This document shows, piece after piece, positions 51,569-64,000 of a stretch of 64,000 nt of DNA. A program made the translations under genes and the position numbers. The first letter of the stretch is position 1; the number at the start of each line of letters is the position of its first letter. The notes under the pieces are model-generated. The model ran no database searches, had not been told where the DNA came from, and saw only the letters and a list, made by a program, of their open reading frames with translations. Source of the DNA: Linnemannia elongata (taxonomy: Eukaryota; Mortierellomycota; Mortierellomycetes; Mortierellales; Mortierellaceae); contig JAXBDG010000011.1 in assembly GCA_036320915.1 (NCBI GenBank), positions 1,014,501 through 1,078,500 on the forward strand, read 5' to 3'.

Positions 51569-54500
51569 TCAGAGACCAAGTTGACTGTCGCGATTACGAT
51601 TGCGCTCCCTCTCTCGCTCACGGTCCATCTCTCGGTCCCGGCGGCGTTCTCGATCTCTATACACAGCCTCCATCGCTGCCTTGTTCCTCTCGGTCGCACT
51701 CGCAATCCCCTTGATTGCCCGGTCAAGTCGACCAATCGCCTCGGCGCTCATATTCCGGGTGCGGATTATCTGAGCCAATCTCTCCTTCCACTCGCGCGAA
51801 TCCTTGCCTGTGGAGTTACTCAACAGGAACCGCGTCTCTTGCTCCTTCTTATAGGTCTCGAGCATCGACTCTCGCAGGATCAGCGTCTGGGTCTCGACAT
51901 CCTTGACGGGCGTCTCAAAGTAGCAGAGCGTACTGTTGTAGGTCATCGTGCCCGATGGTACATGCTCTGTGCCGCCTTGGTGGAATGCTGCTAGAATTGC
52001 ATTGAATCCCTCCATAGAGACCTAAGAATAGAAGGCAGTAAGAAAGAAAGAAAGAAGAAAGGCATTGGTCAGTAAAATTGCTAGAAGTAAATAAAATATA
52101 TATGAAAGCGATGCAATCTCCCGAAAAAAATTACACTTACATCGTTTTCATCCATGTCAAGCCAGACAAGACTCTGATTTCCGCGGAGGGCTTCAGCCAG
52201 GGCATGCGCTCCCTCGTCTCTGAATCGATTCCTCCGCACATCCAACTTGGTCAGGTACCGACTCATACCCATACCCTGGAAAGACCGCCACAGGTTTTTG
52301 CCCATCCTTGAGGTCAGCTCCGCAGTCTCCTCTCCCTGAATATACAACTCCTCCAGTCGGCTCGAGTGGGCGCACAGCATTTGGCCCAGCAGCTTGCACG
52401 TTTCGACATCAGGATCCCTGTTCGAGGCCAGAGAGACGGAGCTCAGATCCAGTCTCTTGAGTGACCAGTTCCGGCTTAGGCTGACAAACAACTGGCGCAA
52501 GGACGGCTCACTCCAGCAGGTCTGGCGCAGGTTAATCGAGGCAGGAGTTTCGCTACTGGCAAGTATATTCACCAACACTTCAGGAAGATCGTTGCCGTCA
52601 GAAAGCAGATTACGACCGGCATGGACCTCGACCTTGGTGTTCCGGCTCTGTCCAACGGCATCGAGAATACTGGCGAACTGAGCACCGTCCAGTCCACAGC
52701 CCTCAACCTTAAACACCTCCATTGACTGAAACTCTGGATTGGAGATCCAGGCCAAGATCTGATCCAAGGTTGTGGGGTGTAAGGCCATTCCACTCAGATC
52801 GAGATGTGTCAACGACCCGCCGCAGTTGGAGAGGGTCTCAGCCACCAGGATAGGAGACTTGCTCCAAGAAGGGAGGCCAGAGAGATTTAGGCGCTGGAGC
52901 TGCATCGAGTGTTTGAGGAACATGTCAAGGATGTATGAGTTGACCTTACTCTCGGGATTGCCCTGGATCCCAAACGTCTCCAGGGTGTGGGTGGCGACAT
53001 CTGGATTGGCGACAAAGGCATGCATGATCTGGTTGATACCATCTCCGGTGATCTGACAGTTACCGAGCTCCAGTCCATGGAGTGTGCCGGCGTGCTTGAC
53101 GATGCCCTTGGCCAGGGTCATCACATCTGCGCCGTCCGAGGCGTTGTTGCCCGAGATGTCCAAGTACTCAAGACGAAGACCTGCCGTGAATCCATCGCGG
53201 ATAGCGCGTCCAATGCTGCCGATCGTCCCCGTATCCAAGTTGCAGTTGTGGAGATCCAACGAGCGAATCTGAGGGTTGCCCATGACCAGCTCGTAAAACT
53301 CCTTGTCCAGACGGAGCCCATACCGAATCGTTCCATCCTTCATAGTTTTCGGTTTTTGGAGATCCGCAAAGGAGATGTTGTGGAAGCTGATATCCTTGAA
53401 CGTCGTGTTGAACCGGAGGGCGCGAAGGAGACACTTCATCTCGTCGACGGAGTAGTCACTACGATTGTCGGGCGAGTCCCCTGCCTTGCCGACCACAATC
53501 TTGAAGCCGTCGACCCGGACGTTTTGAAAGACGCCGCGATCCAGATTCATCGCATTGCACTCGGCGCGCAACAGGTCCTCAAAGCCCAGATCGCCCATGT
53601 ACTCTTTGGATGGCACAGGAATCGGACGAGAGAGGGCCTCGGAAAGGGAAAGCTCAATTCCCTTCCTACCCAGCGGGTAGAGCCACCGCAGACTCTCGAC
53701 ACGGGCGCGGATCGCAATAATGATTTCGCGAGCCCTTGCAGAGGCAAAGGTGATGACGACCTTGCGTTGTCGAAGGGTGGTGCCAAAGCTGATGGAAAAG
53801 GTGTCGTCTCGCTCGTTGTACGAAATCGCCTTGGTGGTGAGAATGGGGTACTGCAGGATGTTGCGCTCGTCCTTCAAGTCGTCCTTGTTGCTTCCGTTGC
53901 CGAGATTGTGCGGTACAAGATGGATGTACGATTTCCCGATGGCAATTACAACGACTTTGCCCTCCAGCGGTACCTTGGACTCGCCGAGACTGGTATCATT
54001 GATGGGCACACCGACAAGCCTCTGGCTCTTGAAGTACGCACGCCACATCCCGCCTGCTGTCAATGCCGTGGGATCCGTCTCGGGGACACTCTGAGGAAGA
54101 GAGATGTGATCATCCCGCATCTTGTCCAGCACCCACTGACGCTGCCGAGTTCCCTTTGCAACGATGCCAGCCTGTGCGGCATGATAGTTACAGCCCTGAC
54201 GAAGTTCCTTGAGCCACAATTCCGCTTGATCCGGTGCAGGAGTGAAATGCATCGATGCCGGCTGAGAAGAGATGGAGACTAAGTACTCGATCTGGATCTG
54301 AATATCGGATCCTGCGGGCTGAAAGGTGTGAATGCCGACGATGGAGTTGAGTGAGAGGATGCGATTGTCCTTTGAGATGAGGGCGGTTTGTTGAGGGGTG
54401 AGGAGTTGGTGACCTGAGGATGATGACCAAACAGACTGATTACCAAAGACCTTGGCGGCCTTCTCCATGGTCTTGTACTTGAGCAGACTCGAGTTGGTGA

Positions 54501-56225
54501 GCATTAGGTACTCTTTGGCGTCCTTCCGAAACATAGATCCCTCAGAGTGGGAAGCAGTGCCTCCGAAAAGAATGAGGGAATCGGCGGGGTATTGGTCCTG
54601 AGTTGGCATGAGGAATGACTCGACTGGGACGTGAGGCTGGCCCTGGTAGTATCCCTCCGGGCGGGCGAGGATGGCCTCTGTGTTGAAACGGGGTGCAATC
54701 GAGGCTCTGATGGGCACTGAGTCGTCTATTAGAAATAACGGTGGCAACAAACGGTGAGTTAGTTTGTCCATATGGGATCGATATTATGTGTCCTATATGT
54801 GTTTTGCAGCACCGGGGCTCCCACATCATATTTTTTTTCTGTCAATTGTTAACCCCGACAAGAAAGCTTTTCTTACACAAACACACACACACTCTCTCTC
54901 TCTCTCTCTCTTCCCTTTTCTTTTCCCCGTTGTGATCAATCGCCTGTTTTTTGATATTTGGGCAAAGTTGCAAATCAAGTGCATGTTTGTGACTGCTAGT
55001 TGGCACGTTCCTGAATCTGCACAACGACTCGATATGTCCTGTGCTCACTTTTTCAATTTTCGAACCTTCATGTTCAACCAACCCTTTCTTCCCTCCTACC
55101 CACCCACCCACCCATGCGTACTCGCTCTCCCTTCAAATCGCCCTGTCCTGTGCCACGGGGGAAGGGAAGGTATGGCATGGGGAGGTAAATAAACAGCCAA
55201 AAACAAGGCTCAACTGTGGGACAATGAAACCAACAACCTACCCATTACGCAAACAAACAAACAAACAAACAAACAAACAAACATACAACAATGTGTATGC
55301 ACGAATTTGTACAGAAAGGCAATTCTAATGCACTCGCACCTCACCCCACCTCTTTTCTTTCGGTCTCTGTTTCTGCTGAATCCCCGTCACACACACTCCT
55401 CTTTTTCACTCCTCTTCTTGTTATTGCCCTTAAACAAGCACACTTACCAAGAGACATGAATGAAAACTCACCTGCTAAAGGCGCAAGTGTGGGTGTCAAG
55501 TGCGGTGAAGGCAAGAATATTCCTGATTGATGTTGAGACTGGCGAACGCCGGCGTGCCCAATTACGCTGTCCCGAGTTGGTTGGTGGAGCGGCTGGTGGA
55601 TAGGTCGATGAGATTGCAAGGTTAAAGGACCCGAGGCGAAGCCCACGTCCGAGTAGTATTCGGCATAATCTGACTGCTCCTCCAGAAAAGACTCGGGGAG
55701 ACTTAGGGGTGGCATGGATGCCATAGTCAATCCTCCTGATCCTCCATTCATTCCTGGTGACATTCGAGGGGTGGTGTAAGATGACTGTTGCTGTGATCCT
55801 ATCGGGATCTGGATAGGATGACTGTGAGTGCCTGCATATCCATTTGCTGGATGATATGATATCGAGCCGGTCCGTATGTGCTCTTCCCTTGTTGGTGTAA
55901 ATGCTGAGGGTGGTAAGATGAAGCTTGAGGGTGAGGTGGGCTGAGAGGAGTAGGCCTGACTGTATGTGTTGGGTGTTGGGTGAGGTGAGAGTGCGACGTA
56001 CTGGTCATACTGTTGTGGTTGTTGGCCAGAGTGGTAATGGTGGTAGTATTGAGCGCCGGACATTGTTGGTGAAGATGTTGACTCTGCCCTGGAGCGGTTC
56101 AAGCGAGGTGGTCTTTGTGGGATAGCTGTGGGGATCTCATCTGAGCTGAAGGCGCTATTAGTGAAAGAGTTTGTTGACTGGGGGGATCGAGGCACACCGC
56201 CGGAAAGTGTTGAAGAGGAAGACAT
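51569..56225 (-). CDS. PH-like plus leucine-rich-repeat protein (CARMIL-like layout)
   Basis: Three exons: 56225-55472, 54725-52141, 52021-51569; 3792 nt, 1263 aa. Residues 1-250 are disordered, Ser/Pro/Gln/His-rich. Residues about 290-640 are beta-rich and look like one or two PH folds (KEYLMLTNSSLLKYKTMEKAAK; VVVIAIGKSYIHLVPH). From about 685 to 1105 there are ribonuclease-inhibitor-type leucine-rich repeats (RSLDLHNCNLDTGTIGSIGRA, EYLDISGNNASDGA, TKLDVRRNRFRDEGAHALAEAL). The end (about 1114-1263) is helical and ends in an Arg/Asp/Glu-rich run. PH followed by LRRs is the layout of CARMIL proteins, which regulate actin capping at membranes; the capping-protein-binding motif of animal CARMIL is not evident, so the role is inferred. 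The second intron (52140-52022) joins LRR sequence in phase 0. A 746-nt first intron separates the disordered N-terminus from the domains. Confidence 0.82.
54877..54912. repeat. (CA)n/(CT)n compound microsatellite in PH-LRR intron 1
   Basis: CACACACACA runs directly into CTCTCTCTCT on the plus strand, within the 746-nt first intron of the PH-LRR gene. Confidence 0.75.
55250..55282. repeat. (CAAA)n tetranucleotide repeat in PH-LRR intron 1
   Basis: About eight CAAA units lie in the same long intron as the CA/CT repeat, about 190 bp from its donor side. Confidence 0.85.
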
Positions 56226-59200
56226 TTAAAAGGGGGACTAGGACAAAGGAGGGAAGGGCTGGCTTTTGCAGTAGAAGAGAAAGGTGGATGAAGGAAGAAG
56301 CAAGGCGAGTAATTAGAGAGGATGCAATATGATAAAGCAAAATGTGCCGCAGTGTTCGTTAGAGCCAAGCTATTGAACAAAGGGGAACCAATGCTCACCT
56401 TGTGCAAACGAATGTAGCAGTGGGTATCAGTGGAAGACGGCAGATGGATCGGGTCAAATGTAAAGCGAGTGCAAAAGTGTGTGGTTTGAACAATTGTGCT
56501 CAGACAGAGAGAAACGAAGCAGCCGGATGGGATAGTATGTACAATATGAAAGGGCTTGGAGTCTTCGCGTGATAATTTGAACGAGCTGGACCTGAAAAAA
56601 GGATGACAAGAAAGAAAGAATGAAAGAAGTGAAGGGGGGCGGGTGGAGCTGTTGGGTGAGAGTATATATGGTTGATACGGGTCAAAGAAAGGAAACGAAA
56701 ACGAAGCTAGAAGAAAGAAGCGAAAGGAGAGAGAAAAAGAAAGAAAAATACTAAGGAAGAGAGCAAAAAATAACCAGGAGGATTACGAGCATGAGCACAA
56801 TAAAACGGGACAGCAGTTATCGGAATGATTATGAATGAAGTGGATAAAGAGGTGTGGGTAGTTGTGTATTAAACAATAAGAGTAAGGGAAGCAGAGGGAG
56901 GGAAAGAGAAGAAGCGAAGCGCCCATTGTGCCCAAAAAAGAACAGACGCAAAATACGATAAGCCAACAGAAGCTGTCCGATGGCCACAGGTGGTCAAAAG
57001 CATGGCCAACAAACAAGCCTGCAGTAAGAACGGACAGAAGGTCACTGGGAATACAAGCAGAGAAGGATATCAACAGTCATTGAACAATGTCAACAACAAA
57101 AACAACAACATCTCATGGCATGGACATAGCACGAGGTGGGAAGGACAAGGAAGGAGCGTGTTCGCACTCTCACTCTCTCGCGTTTGTCTAAAACTGAATC
57201 TCATCATGGACCATGATTACCCCTCCTCCCCTATCAACGATAACACATCCTCGAGGTTTTCCACGCTGCTATTCTTCCTCCTCCCTCCCTCCTTCGCCTC
57301 CTTCACCTCTTCATGGACACCTTGGCATCAAGATGTTTCCTTCAGATTGCATGTCTCCAAAACTTTACTCGACCCCTCTCTCTCTCCTTGCTATCACCTT
57401 TGTCCAAGTCCATGTGCTCGAGAACGCAATTGTTGTGGACGCCGGTTCCACCGTTACACATAATTGCTCATGGCTCAAATGAGAGGTTTGATTTTGTATC
57501 CAAAGGGTCGTTCTTTCTATGCCCAAGCAAAAAAAATAAATAAATAAAGACTTTTGCCGCTAACAGATGGCCCTCACTTCCACAATGGGCCGGTTCAGCC
57601 CAGACTTTGTCTGCAAAACACGCGTACTCACCTCAACCGCCATCTTATGTCGCATTTAATGCGAGCGATGGCGACCTTGCTTTTTAATGGTTACATTGAC
57701 AGTTGGCCAGCAGGAAAAAAATGTGCTTTTTGTGACTAAACGGTATTACAGGAAAAAAGGGAGGGGATAGACAATGTTATTTTTCTAGTGCAGAGAAACC
57801 TTTTTTGATTGCCAGACTCGATTGCTCGACAGTTTCAAGTGCGGTGCGGTCGAGCGATTGATTGCACATGGGCATAGTCTCTCATCCAGACTCTTCTCAT
57901 ACATTTCCCCATAATCGAGCCTTTTGTTCTGTCCAGGTCCATTGAACATTGCGCAGAAGAACCAGAAGGTTGGACGGGGGAGGTTGTTCGCGTCTTGCGG
58001 TCAAGGGTACCTTGTCCATCCAATCAGAGGGCGACATTTTTACAACGTGCTCACTTGGAGAAGCATTTTATCTTCCTTGTACCTGTGCCGTTTTGTTGTT
58101 GTAATTGTTGCTTATAGTTATGTGCATTGTGGCGAGAGAAGTCTCTTAAGTCTCTTCTGACCTCTCATGGGCACAAGAAGGGAAGGAACAAGGCGAAGGA
58201 CACATAATGCTGTTATTTTCTCGACACTCCTGCTGAACCGGAATAAGGTACGATTAACGCCTATCACAGGGACGATTTTAACAGCGTGCTCATTTTTTTT
58301 CTGACAAACACAGACCACCTTCTCGTCTGTCAAATGCAACGGCTGAATTGCGACCACGTTGATATTGGCTTTTCTCATCTTTTTTTGTTTGTTTTATGTG
58401 GCCTTCAGGTCAACAACCCGTTCGCTTGATGCAAGGGTACGTCCATAAATACACCATTTATGTCAAAGGACTTTTCTCTTACACTTTAAATATGCTATCA
58501 CCATCACATTGGAGAATGGCAATGGTTTTGATTTCCACGTTTAAATCTCTTGTACCGAGACTGACTAGAAAACTAAAAATCTCCCGATGGGGTCCTTCAC
58601 TCTTCAAGCCTTTTTTTTTTTTTTTTTTTTTTTTCTGAGCACTTGTGGAGATCGATCTCCTTTCTCTTTCTTATTTTTACACACCATTCTCAAAAGTCCG
58701 CTTCTTTATTTTCAACCCATCTTGTCCATCGGTAGGATATGGGAATCATGACTTGCAGATACATGTAAATACATACACCCCCAGCCATCGCTACTCGGCG
58801 TTATGCGGGAGAATTGTCCCTCGTGCGTATCGTGCGTGACTGCGATCGTCACTCACACACTACTTTCTGATTTGTGGATGACCGGTCTCAACAGGGTTGG
58901 TGGCGATAGTCGTGGACCTGAGACAGGGGATTCCTAGTACGAAACCTGAGGCGAAGTCACCTTCTCGGCTAACACTCAACGCGAAGAGAACACGAAGAAT
59001 AAAGAACACAGGAATAAAACGAATGAACAAGATGCTCATGAAGAAAAAAAAAAAGAGAGGCTGTCTTTTTCACGGATGGTTCATTCAATGTCGACTGATC
59101 GCGTGGTCAGCCCTGTCGTCTCCTATTTATTTATTTTTTGAGTTGCTCACTTGCCGCAATAGTTATGTCTGACACTCAACATGTCACACACTCGTTCACT

Positions 59201-59519
59201 CACAAGCCTCACTCAGCGCAGACACGTCGCTTGTCGGAGAGAGTGAAGGAGTGAATGTTAACTCACTCACCCCATCACTTCTTGTCTTGAACAATTAACC
59301 GAATTGCAATGGCTGATTGCTGATTCACGCCTCTTTTCCTTTACACCCTCTCACTGCTATCTTTTTCACGACACCCAACCGAGTCCTTTTACCCCAGCGA
59401 GTAGGACCAACGTTTATCCAGTCGATCCCTGTTTGACCTGCACCGGGCGTCATAACAAGTGCCGACGACTTGTCTCGCCTCCTTTCTCTCTCACTCACGC
59501 TCGTCTTGTTTTCCTGTCG
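56226..59519. other. Divergent intergenic region between PH-LRR (-) and Uds1 (+) genes
   Basis: This 3.3-kb region between two start codons should hold both promoters. Purine-rich plus-strand sequence (GAAAGAAAG, GAAGAAAGAAGCGAAAGG) covers about 56590-56760, which is a pyrimidine tract on the PH-LRR coding strand. A 24-nt T-run lies at 58611-58634. CT-rich plus-strand sequence at 59330-59520 leads into the proposed Uds1 start. Small frames are irregular and unlike any family I know. Confidence 0.5.
58611..58634. repeat. 24-nt poly(T) tract
   Basis: Uninterrupted T residues in the divergent intergenic region, about 890 bp upstream of the proposed Uds1-gene start. dA:dT tracts of this length exclude nucleosomes in yeast promoters; a similar role here is an inference. 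Confidence 0.8.
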
Positions 59520-62500
59520 ATGGCGGTAAGGTTGGGATGGATGCGGATCCTGTCCCCTTTGGGATAATACACAATACAACATACAAATTCCAATAAGAGG
59601 AAATAAGGGAGGACCTGAGGTTGACAAAGAAACGGAGGAGAAAGTAAAAAGACTGGGAATGACGATGGCGAAACATACTCTCTTTTCTTCACACCCCACC
59701 ATTGACTCACTTTACTCTATTTCGTTGACGACCCTCCCTCTTGCAACTATACTTCTTCTCCTAGTGGCCACCACCTCCTCCACCCGTTTCCCTGGGCCTC
59801 TCGTCTCCATCCGACCTTGCGGACGATCCTCCTCGACGGCCCTCCCCCGCCGAGTTTCTTAAAACAGCTAAAGAACGACTTCAACAACAACAGCAACAGC
59901 AACACCCGCCCCTATCCTCTTCCTCCTCCTCTATGTTGCATACTCCATCCAACGTCAACAAGAGTCCAACACCACTATCCACAAAACGAGAGTCGGCACC
60001 ACCAGCGTTCCGAACCCCTTCGACGTCGTCAACTCTCTCCACATCCGATAATGGCTTTAACAACAGTGCACAAACACCGAAGCATAGACCTCGATCTGGC
60101 TCTCATGCTCAAACACCCTTGTATTCCCAGTCATCTATGCTGAGACCTTTACCAACCTTGCCGACGACGTCGTCGAGGAGAGCATCGGCTCCACTCATAC
60201 CCGACGACTCGATCAAAGTGCCAGTAGACGATGATGGCTCCCTGCTTTCCCCTCATATCCTCAACTCCAGTCGACTGCACCCTAATGGATATGTTCCTCA
60301 GTCGCCTCAGTTTAGGCCACAAGGGATGAGCACGGGGCCTCCTCATCATTACACAACCCCCAACCAGGGTAACGGGACCTCTTCCGGGACGAATCAAGGG
60401 CGACATGTATTAGAACATCAGTCAAGCATGAGCAGCAACGGTAGTGGCAGCAGTAAGAGTCGTCCATCCATGTCCAGTTTACGCCAGACCTCTGATCTCC
60501 GCGGCGACAGCGCGCTTGACTCTGGACAGACACAGGAACAAGTCTATCGACAAGGACAAGAATATGGAGGAAGTTTTGGAGAGGGTTACCATTTGCCCCC
60601 TTTTCAGCATCATCAACAACAGCACCCCCAGAACTCGTCAGCATCCTTCACCAAGGATGCCAACAATAAGAACGGATCTGCGGATGAACAGGCTATCCAG
60701 CAACAGCACCTGAGCAACCTCCTTCAGGATGAAGCCAAGAAAAAACCACACCGAACAGCCTCACCCTTGGCATCACCCGCTGTCTCTTCCTCAGCAACCC
60801 CTTCGTCTATGATCAGCCTACCACATCTCAGTCCACGATTGCCTATTCCTGACGTCTCTTCTTCTGCCTCCCCACTCGCCTCTTCGTCCTCTTACTCGCC
60901 CACAGACTCCACCACCTCTAGGAAAATACTTAAACCGACACCAACAACCACCCCGCATCTCTCTTCGCAGCCATTACCCAACTCGAACGGTCTTCAACCC
61001 TATTATCCTCCACCGCCAGCTTCATCAACCAACACACGATCCAATTATCATACAGAGTCAGCCGCATCCAGTGTACGCCCATCTACCCATTCAACAGAAC
61101 GTATGCCAGTCAGCCCCGCAACCACGCTTATGGCTTCTCGAAGCAGACGACACTCATCCAGTGGCGGTACGCTCTCCATCCAAACCCAACACTTGGATTC
61201 CTTCAGGAAAGGACCTAATACGGCGGAAGTTGGAGGAGTGCCATCCGGACGAAAGAACCTCAGGAACAGTCCAGCCTCGCTCTCGCCCTCAAATCAACCT
61301 TCGTCTTCTGCCTCATCGTCGCAGCTTGTACCACGACAGTCGCCAAATCATCTAGGGATACCTTCGTCGTCACCACACCTCAAGCCAGGACAGGGATCTT
61401 CTTCTCAAGCACATTCCCAATACGCTAATCATCTGCCGCAGCAGCAATATCAACACCACCACCCTTCATCTGCTCCGTCGTCTCAGCACCAACACCAACA
61501 GCGTCATCCTAACCACCAACACCAACATCAGCTGCAGCAACAACACTCCAGTCAACGGAGTCACTATCATCAGCAACACCAACACTCACCACCATCACAA
61601 ACGTCGACAGTTCGCTCCTCCAGTTCTCCTCGAGCTACCAGTCCTTTGGGCTCAGGAGTGTTGGATGCGTTCCAGGACCGGACTGCAATGACGCTAATGC
61701 AGCAGTACCTGACCAGCCCCGATGATCCTGAATCTGAGGCTGATATCCAGATGCAGATCATGATTTCTCAAGCCGCCGTTGACTCCAAGGGGTTTGAAGT
61801 GCTTATCCCCCAGTCTGTCGAGAGCATCAAGCGCGTAAGTACCTTATTTTGTGGTAGTTATGCATGCTTCATTGTGTTAAACGCACCATCCTTACATAAG
61901 TACTTTTTGGATAGCATCATGCAACGCTCAGTTCGAGGATCGCAGCACTCACGGCTCGCCTATCACTTGAGTCCAAGATCCGCGAAGCAGCCCAGTCCTT
62001 ACTAAAACTGCACGCAGACAACAAGAAGCTGGCTCGTCAAGCAAGCGACCATCTGGAGGCCGCTAACCGTAAAGTAGATCAAGTCGCGACAGAACTCTGG
62101 AAGCTTACCCAATTGGCCGCCGATCTGCAGAGGACGCTCTTGCAGCATACGTCTGGCGTACTGGCTCTTGGTGTGGTCCGACTGGAGGATCAAGGCCGTA
62201 GGGAGAGAGATATGCATGCGTTGCAGTTACAAGAGGCTAGAGTTGGCAAGGATGTCGAAGAGCAATTGTAAGTGCTGATTTTGTTTTATTGTTTGGGATG
62301 AGAGTGAAGAAGTGGAGAAGCACAAACGGATAATTTTGAGCTTTCTTCCTCATTGTGATTTGATGCTGCTTTACTTTTATTTTCTTTGACAATGTTACGC
62401 AAATCCTAACAAAAGTTTATCTCCCTTTCTTTGGTAATTTTTTATTCTTATTTTTGCTTCATTGCTTCTTGCTTGCTGCCTTGTGTGGGATTGTGGGGCT

Positions 62501-64000
62501 GTGAAAAAAGTGAATCGATGTCGAGGACAATAATGAGTCTAGAATCAGACACGCTCGAGGCCCAATCTCTTCTGGAGGACAAAGACCGAACGATCGAACG
62601 ACTCATGAAACAACTCGATCACCAACGAGACCTCTACGTCCGCCTCGACGAGCAGCAACAAAAGGTGATGGCACTTTCTCGATCACAACAAAAAGACCTC
62701 GACCTGTTGGACAGGACCCGGAATGATGCAAAGACGGTTGCTGAACTGGAAGTGTTTTTGAGTAAAGTCGCGGGAAGGTTGCAGGGGATTTTGCAGACTC
62801 AGCAGCAGCAACAACAGCAGTATCGACATCAGAAGCAGGTCTCTACTAGTTCTGCTACTGGGCGAACATCAAAACTTGATGTGATCGGCAACAACAGTGA
62901 GGACCAACACCGAGAGGACGATGAGAGAGATCGCAGTGCCCAGACTTGGCCCTCAGATTCGACTCTGCTTTCGAAGCGTTCATCCCCAACCACAACAGCT
63001 CAAGAATCGTCAGTTATAGATGGTCTTGGACGTGAGGACTCCATGTCATCATCTACTCGGGACGGCAACAACAATCTGGGGACGACCGTTGTCTCGAAAA
63101 GGACCGCCAACAGCTCACAAGAATCAACGCTTGCCAACGACAAGACCGAAGATACAGAATCAGCGCCCCAGCACGTCTCTCAGGAACGCATCCTTTCGAC
63201 TCTGGATGCCCTCGACCACTTCATGACCGAGTCTCAGCAAAAATCCCAGATCCTCGAGGGCGAACTGAGTCTCTTGCGACGCCAGACTGTGATTATGAGT
63301 GAGAGCCGAAACAACAGCATCAAGATCAAGAACTTTTCGTCCGTGAGAGGCCAGGCTGCAGAGGAGACTATCCGCTCCGCACTCGAGAAGAGTCTCAAAG
63401 ACGCCTTGTTGGAGAAGGAGATTGCCCGCCAGGAGTTGGAGAATGAGCGACAGCGATGGCAGGATGACCAGAACCACCGAATCAGCGCTTTGGAAGAGAG
63501 TCTGGTTGCTGTGGAGGACAGCGAAAAGTCATCGGCGACCGGCAGGACATCCTCGGATGGAGCAAATGCAGATGGGGCTTCAGCAGCAGCGCAGGAGGAA
63601 ATCATTCGTACGCTCAGACAACAGCTACATGAAGCCATTGATGAGATTGATACCCTAAGTCAGCAGCAACAGTCCAGTCTTAAGTCGATGCGACAACTGT
63701 TTGATCTCATCCCAGATTCTCGTCGCAAGAGCCATCTGCAGTTATTCTCCGCTCATCAACAACAGCAGCGCAACAGCAGCGGCAGTACAGGAGGATCTGG
63801 TTCGGGTCGTGCAAGTCCGGCTGGCAGTATTTCGTCAGTGTCGTCCGGAAACGCGGCGATAGGATTCAGTATGGAAACGCTCATTGTGCGGGTCAAGGAG
63901 CTGGTCGCGAGGTCTCAACAACTGGAACAGGATTCTTTCGAGTCGAAGCATCCTAGGAGTAACCAATCGACTACAAGGAGCCGCCAAAGCAGTCACCAGG
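59520..64000 (+). CDS. Uds1-domain coiled-coil protein (up-regulated during septation), 3' end outside window
   Basis: Exons: 59520-59525 (proposed), 59765-61834, 61915-62267, 62511 to beyond 64000; over 1300 codons in the window. Residues 1-610 are Ser/Pro/Gln/His-rich and disordered. The Uds1 domain (about 625-810) starts at DAFQDRTAMTLMQQYL and includes GFEVLIPQSVESIKR, ALTARLSLESKIREAAQSLLKL and VATELWKLTQLAADLQRTLLQHTSGVLAL. Long coiled-coil segments separated by Ser/Asn/Gln linkers follow. The family is fungal; S. pombe Uds1 is induced at septation, so a role in septation or polarity is likely but inferred. The first exon is a guess: the frame is open and protein-like up to a 3' splice site at 59763-59764 (WPPPPPPVSLG onward), and ATGGCG|GTAAGG at 59520 supplies Met-Ala in the right phase. 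If that is wrong, Met at 59933 is the first in-frame start. The right end is cut by the window. Confidence 0.85.

Noticed and set aside
52987..54282. 431-codon plus-strand frame opposite the PH-LRR gene
   Set aside because: It is a shadow frame. The minus strand encodes regular leucine-rich repeats across the same bases with correct splice joins, and the plus frame has no recognisable domain.
55250..55282. CRISPR-like regular repeats
   Set aside because: The repeats in this window are direct, unspaced micro- and minisatellites. There are no spacers and no cas genes, and the DNA is eukaryotic.

Overview
The window is intron-rich nuclear DNA from a filamentous fungus. Short introns (about 44-240 nt) with GT(A/G)AGT-type donors and TAG/CAG acceptors split nearly every gene. 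Proteins carry long Ser/Gln/Asn-rich disordered stretches, and intergenic DNA is full of microsatellites and pyrimidine-rich promoter tracts. A fungal-only family (Uds1 domain) sits beside genes better known from animals (DHX40-type helicase, 4EHP-type eIF4E, DIP2-type protein). I infer an early-diverging Mucoromycota/Mortierella-like fungus; the phylum rests on gene content, not on a marker. No mobile element, CRISPR array, tRNA or rRNA was recognised.

Layout. (1) 3-308 (+): C-terminal end of an unidentified gene. (2) 1032-11698 (+): ATR/Mec1/Rad3 checkpoint kinase, 20 exons, about 2921 aa. (3) 12261-13649 (-): class III Old Yellow Enzyme. (4) 16061-25228 (-): DIP2/CPS1-type protein with two AMP-binding-like modules, 11 exons, about 2711 aa. 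(5) 25979-28488 (-): FAD-dependent aromatic-type monooxygenase with a long disordered tail and two GC-AG introns. (6) 30590-34188 (+): WW-WW-PH-RhoGAP protein. (7) 34308-40929 (-): very large two-finger C2H2 factor. (8) 40930-45635: 4.7 kb without a recognisable gene. (9) 45636-48519 (-): DEAH helicase, DHX40-like, with a third GC-AG intron. (10) 48926-50323 (-): class II eIF4E. (11) 51569-56225 (-): PH-like plus leucine-rich-repeat protein, CARMIL-like in layout. (12) 59520 to beyond 64000 (+): Uds1-domain coiled-coil protein, open at the right edge.

How the genes relate. There is no operon-like logic. The products cover DNA-damage signalling (ATR), RNA handling and translation (DHX40-like, 4EHP-like), transcription (C2H2) and probably polarity or cytoskeleton (RhoGAP, PH-LRR, Uds1). 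The only metabolism-like run is 12-28 kb on the minus strand: ene-reductase, adenylate-forming-like protein, flavin monooxygenase. It imitates a small biosynthetic cluster, but the middle gene belongs to a widely conserved, non-cluster family.

All exon models were built by hand from splice signals. For every complete gene the spliced length is an exact multiple of three with no internal stop. The first exon of the Uds1 gene and the starts of ATR and the RhoGAP gene are the least certain points.
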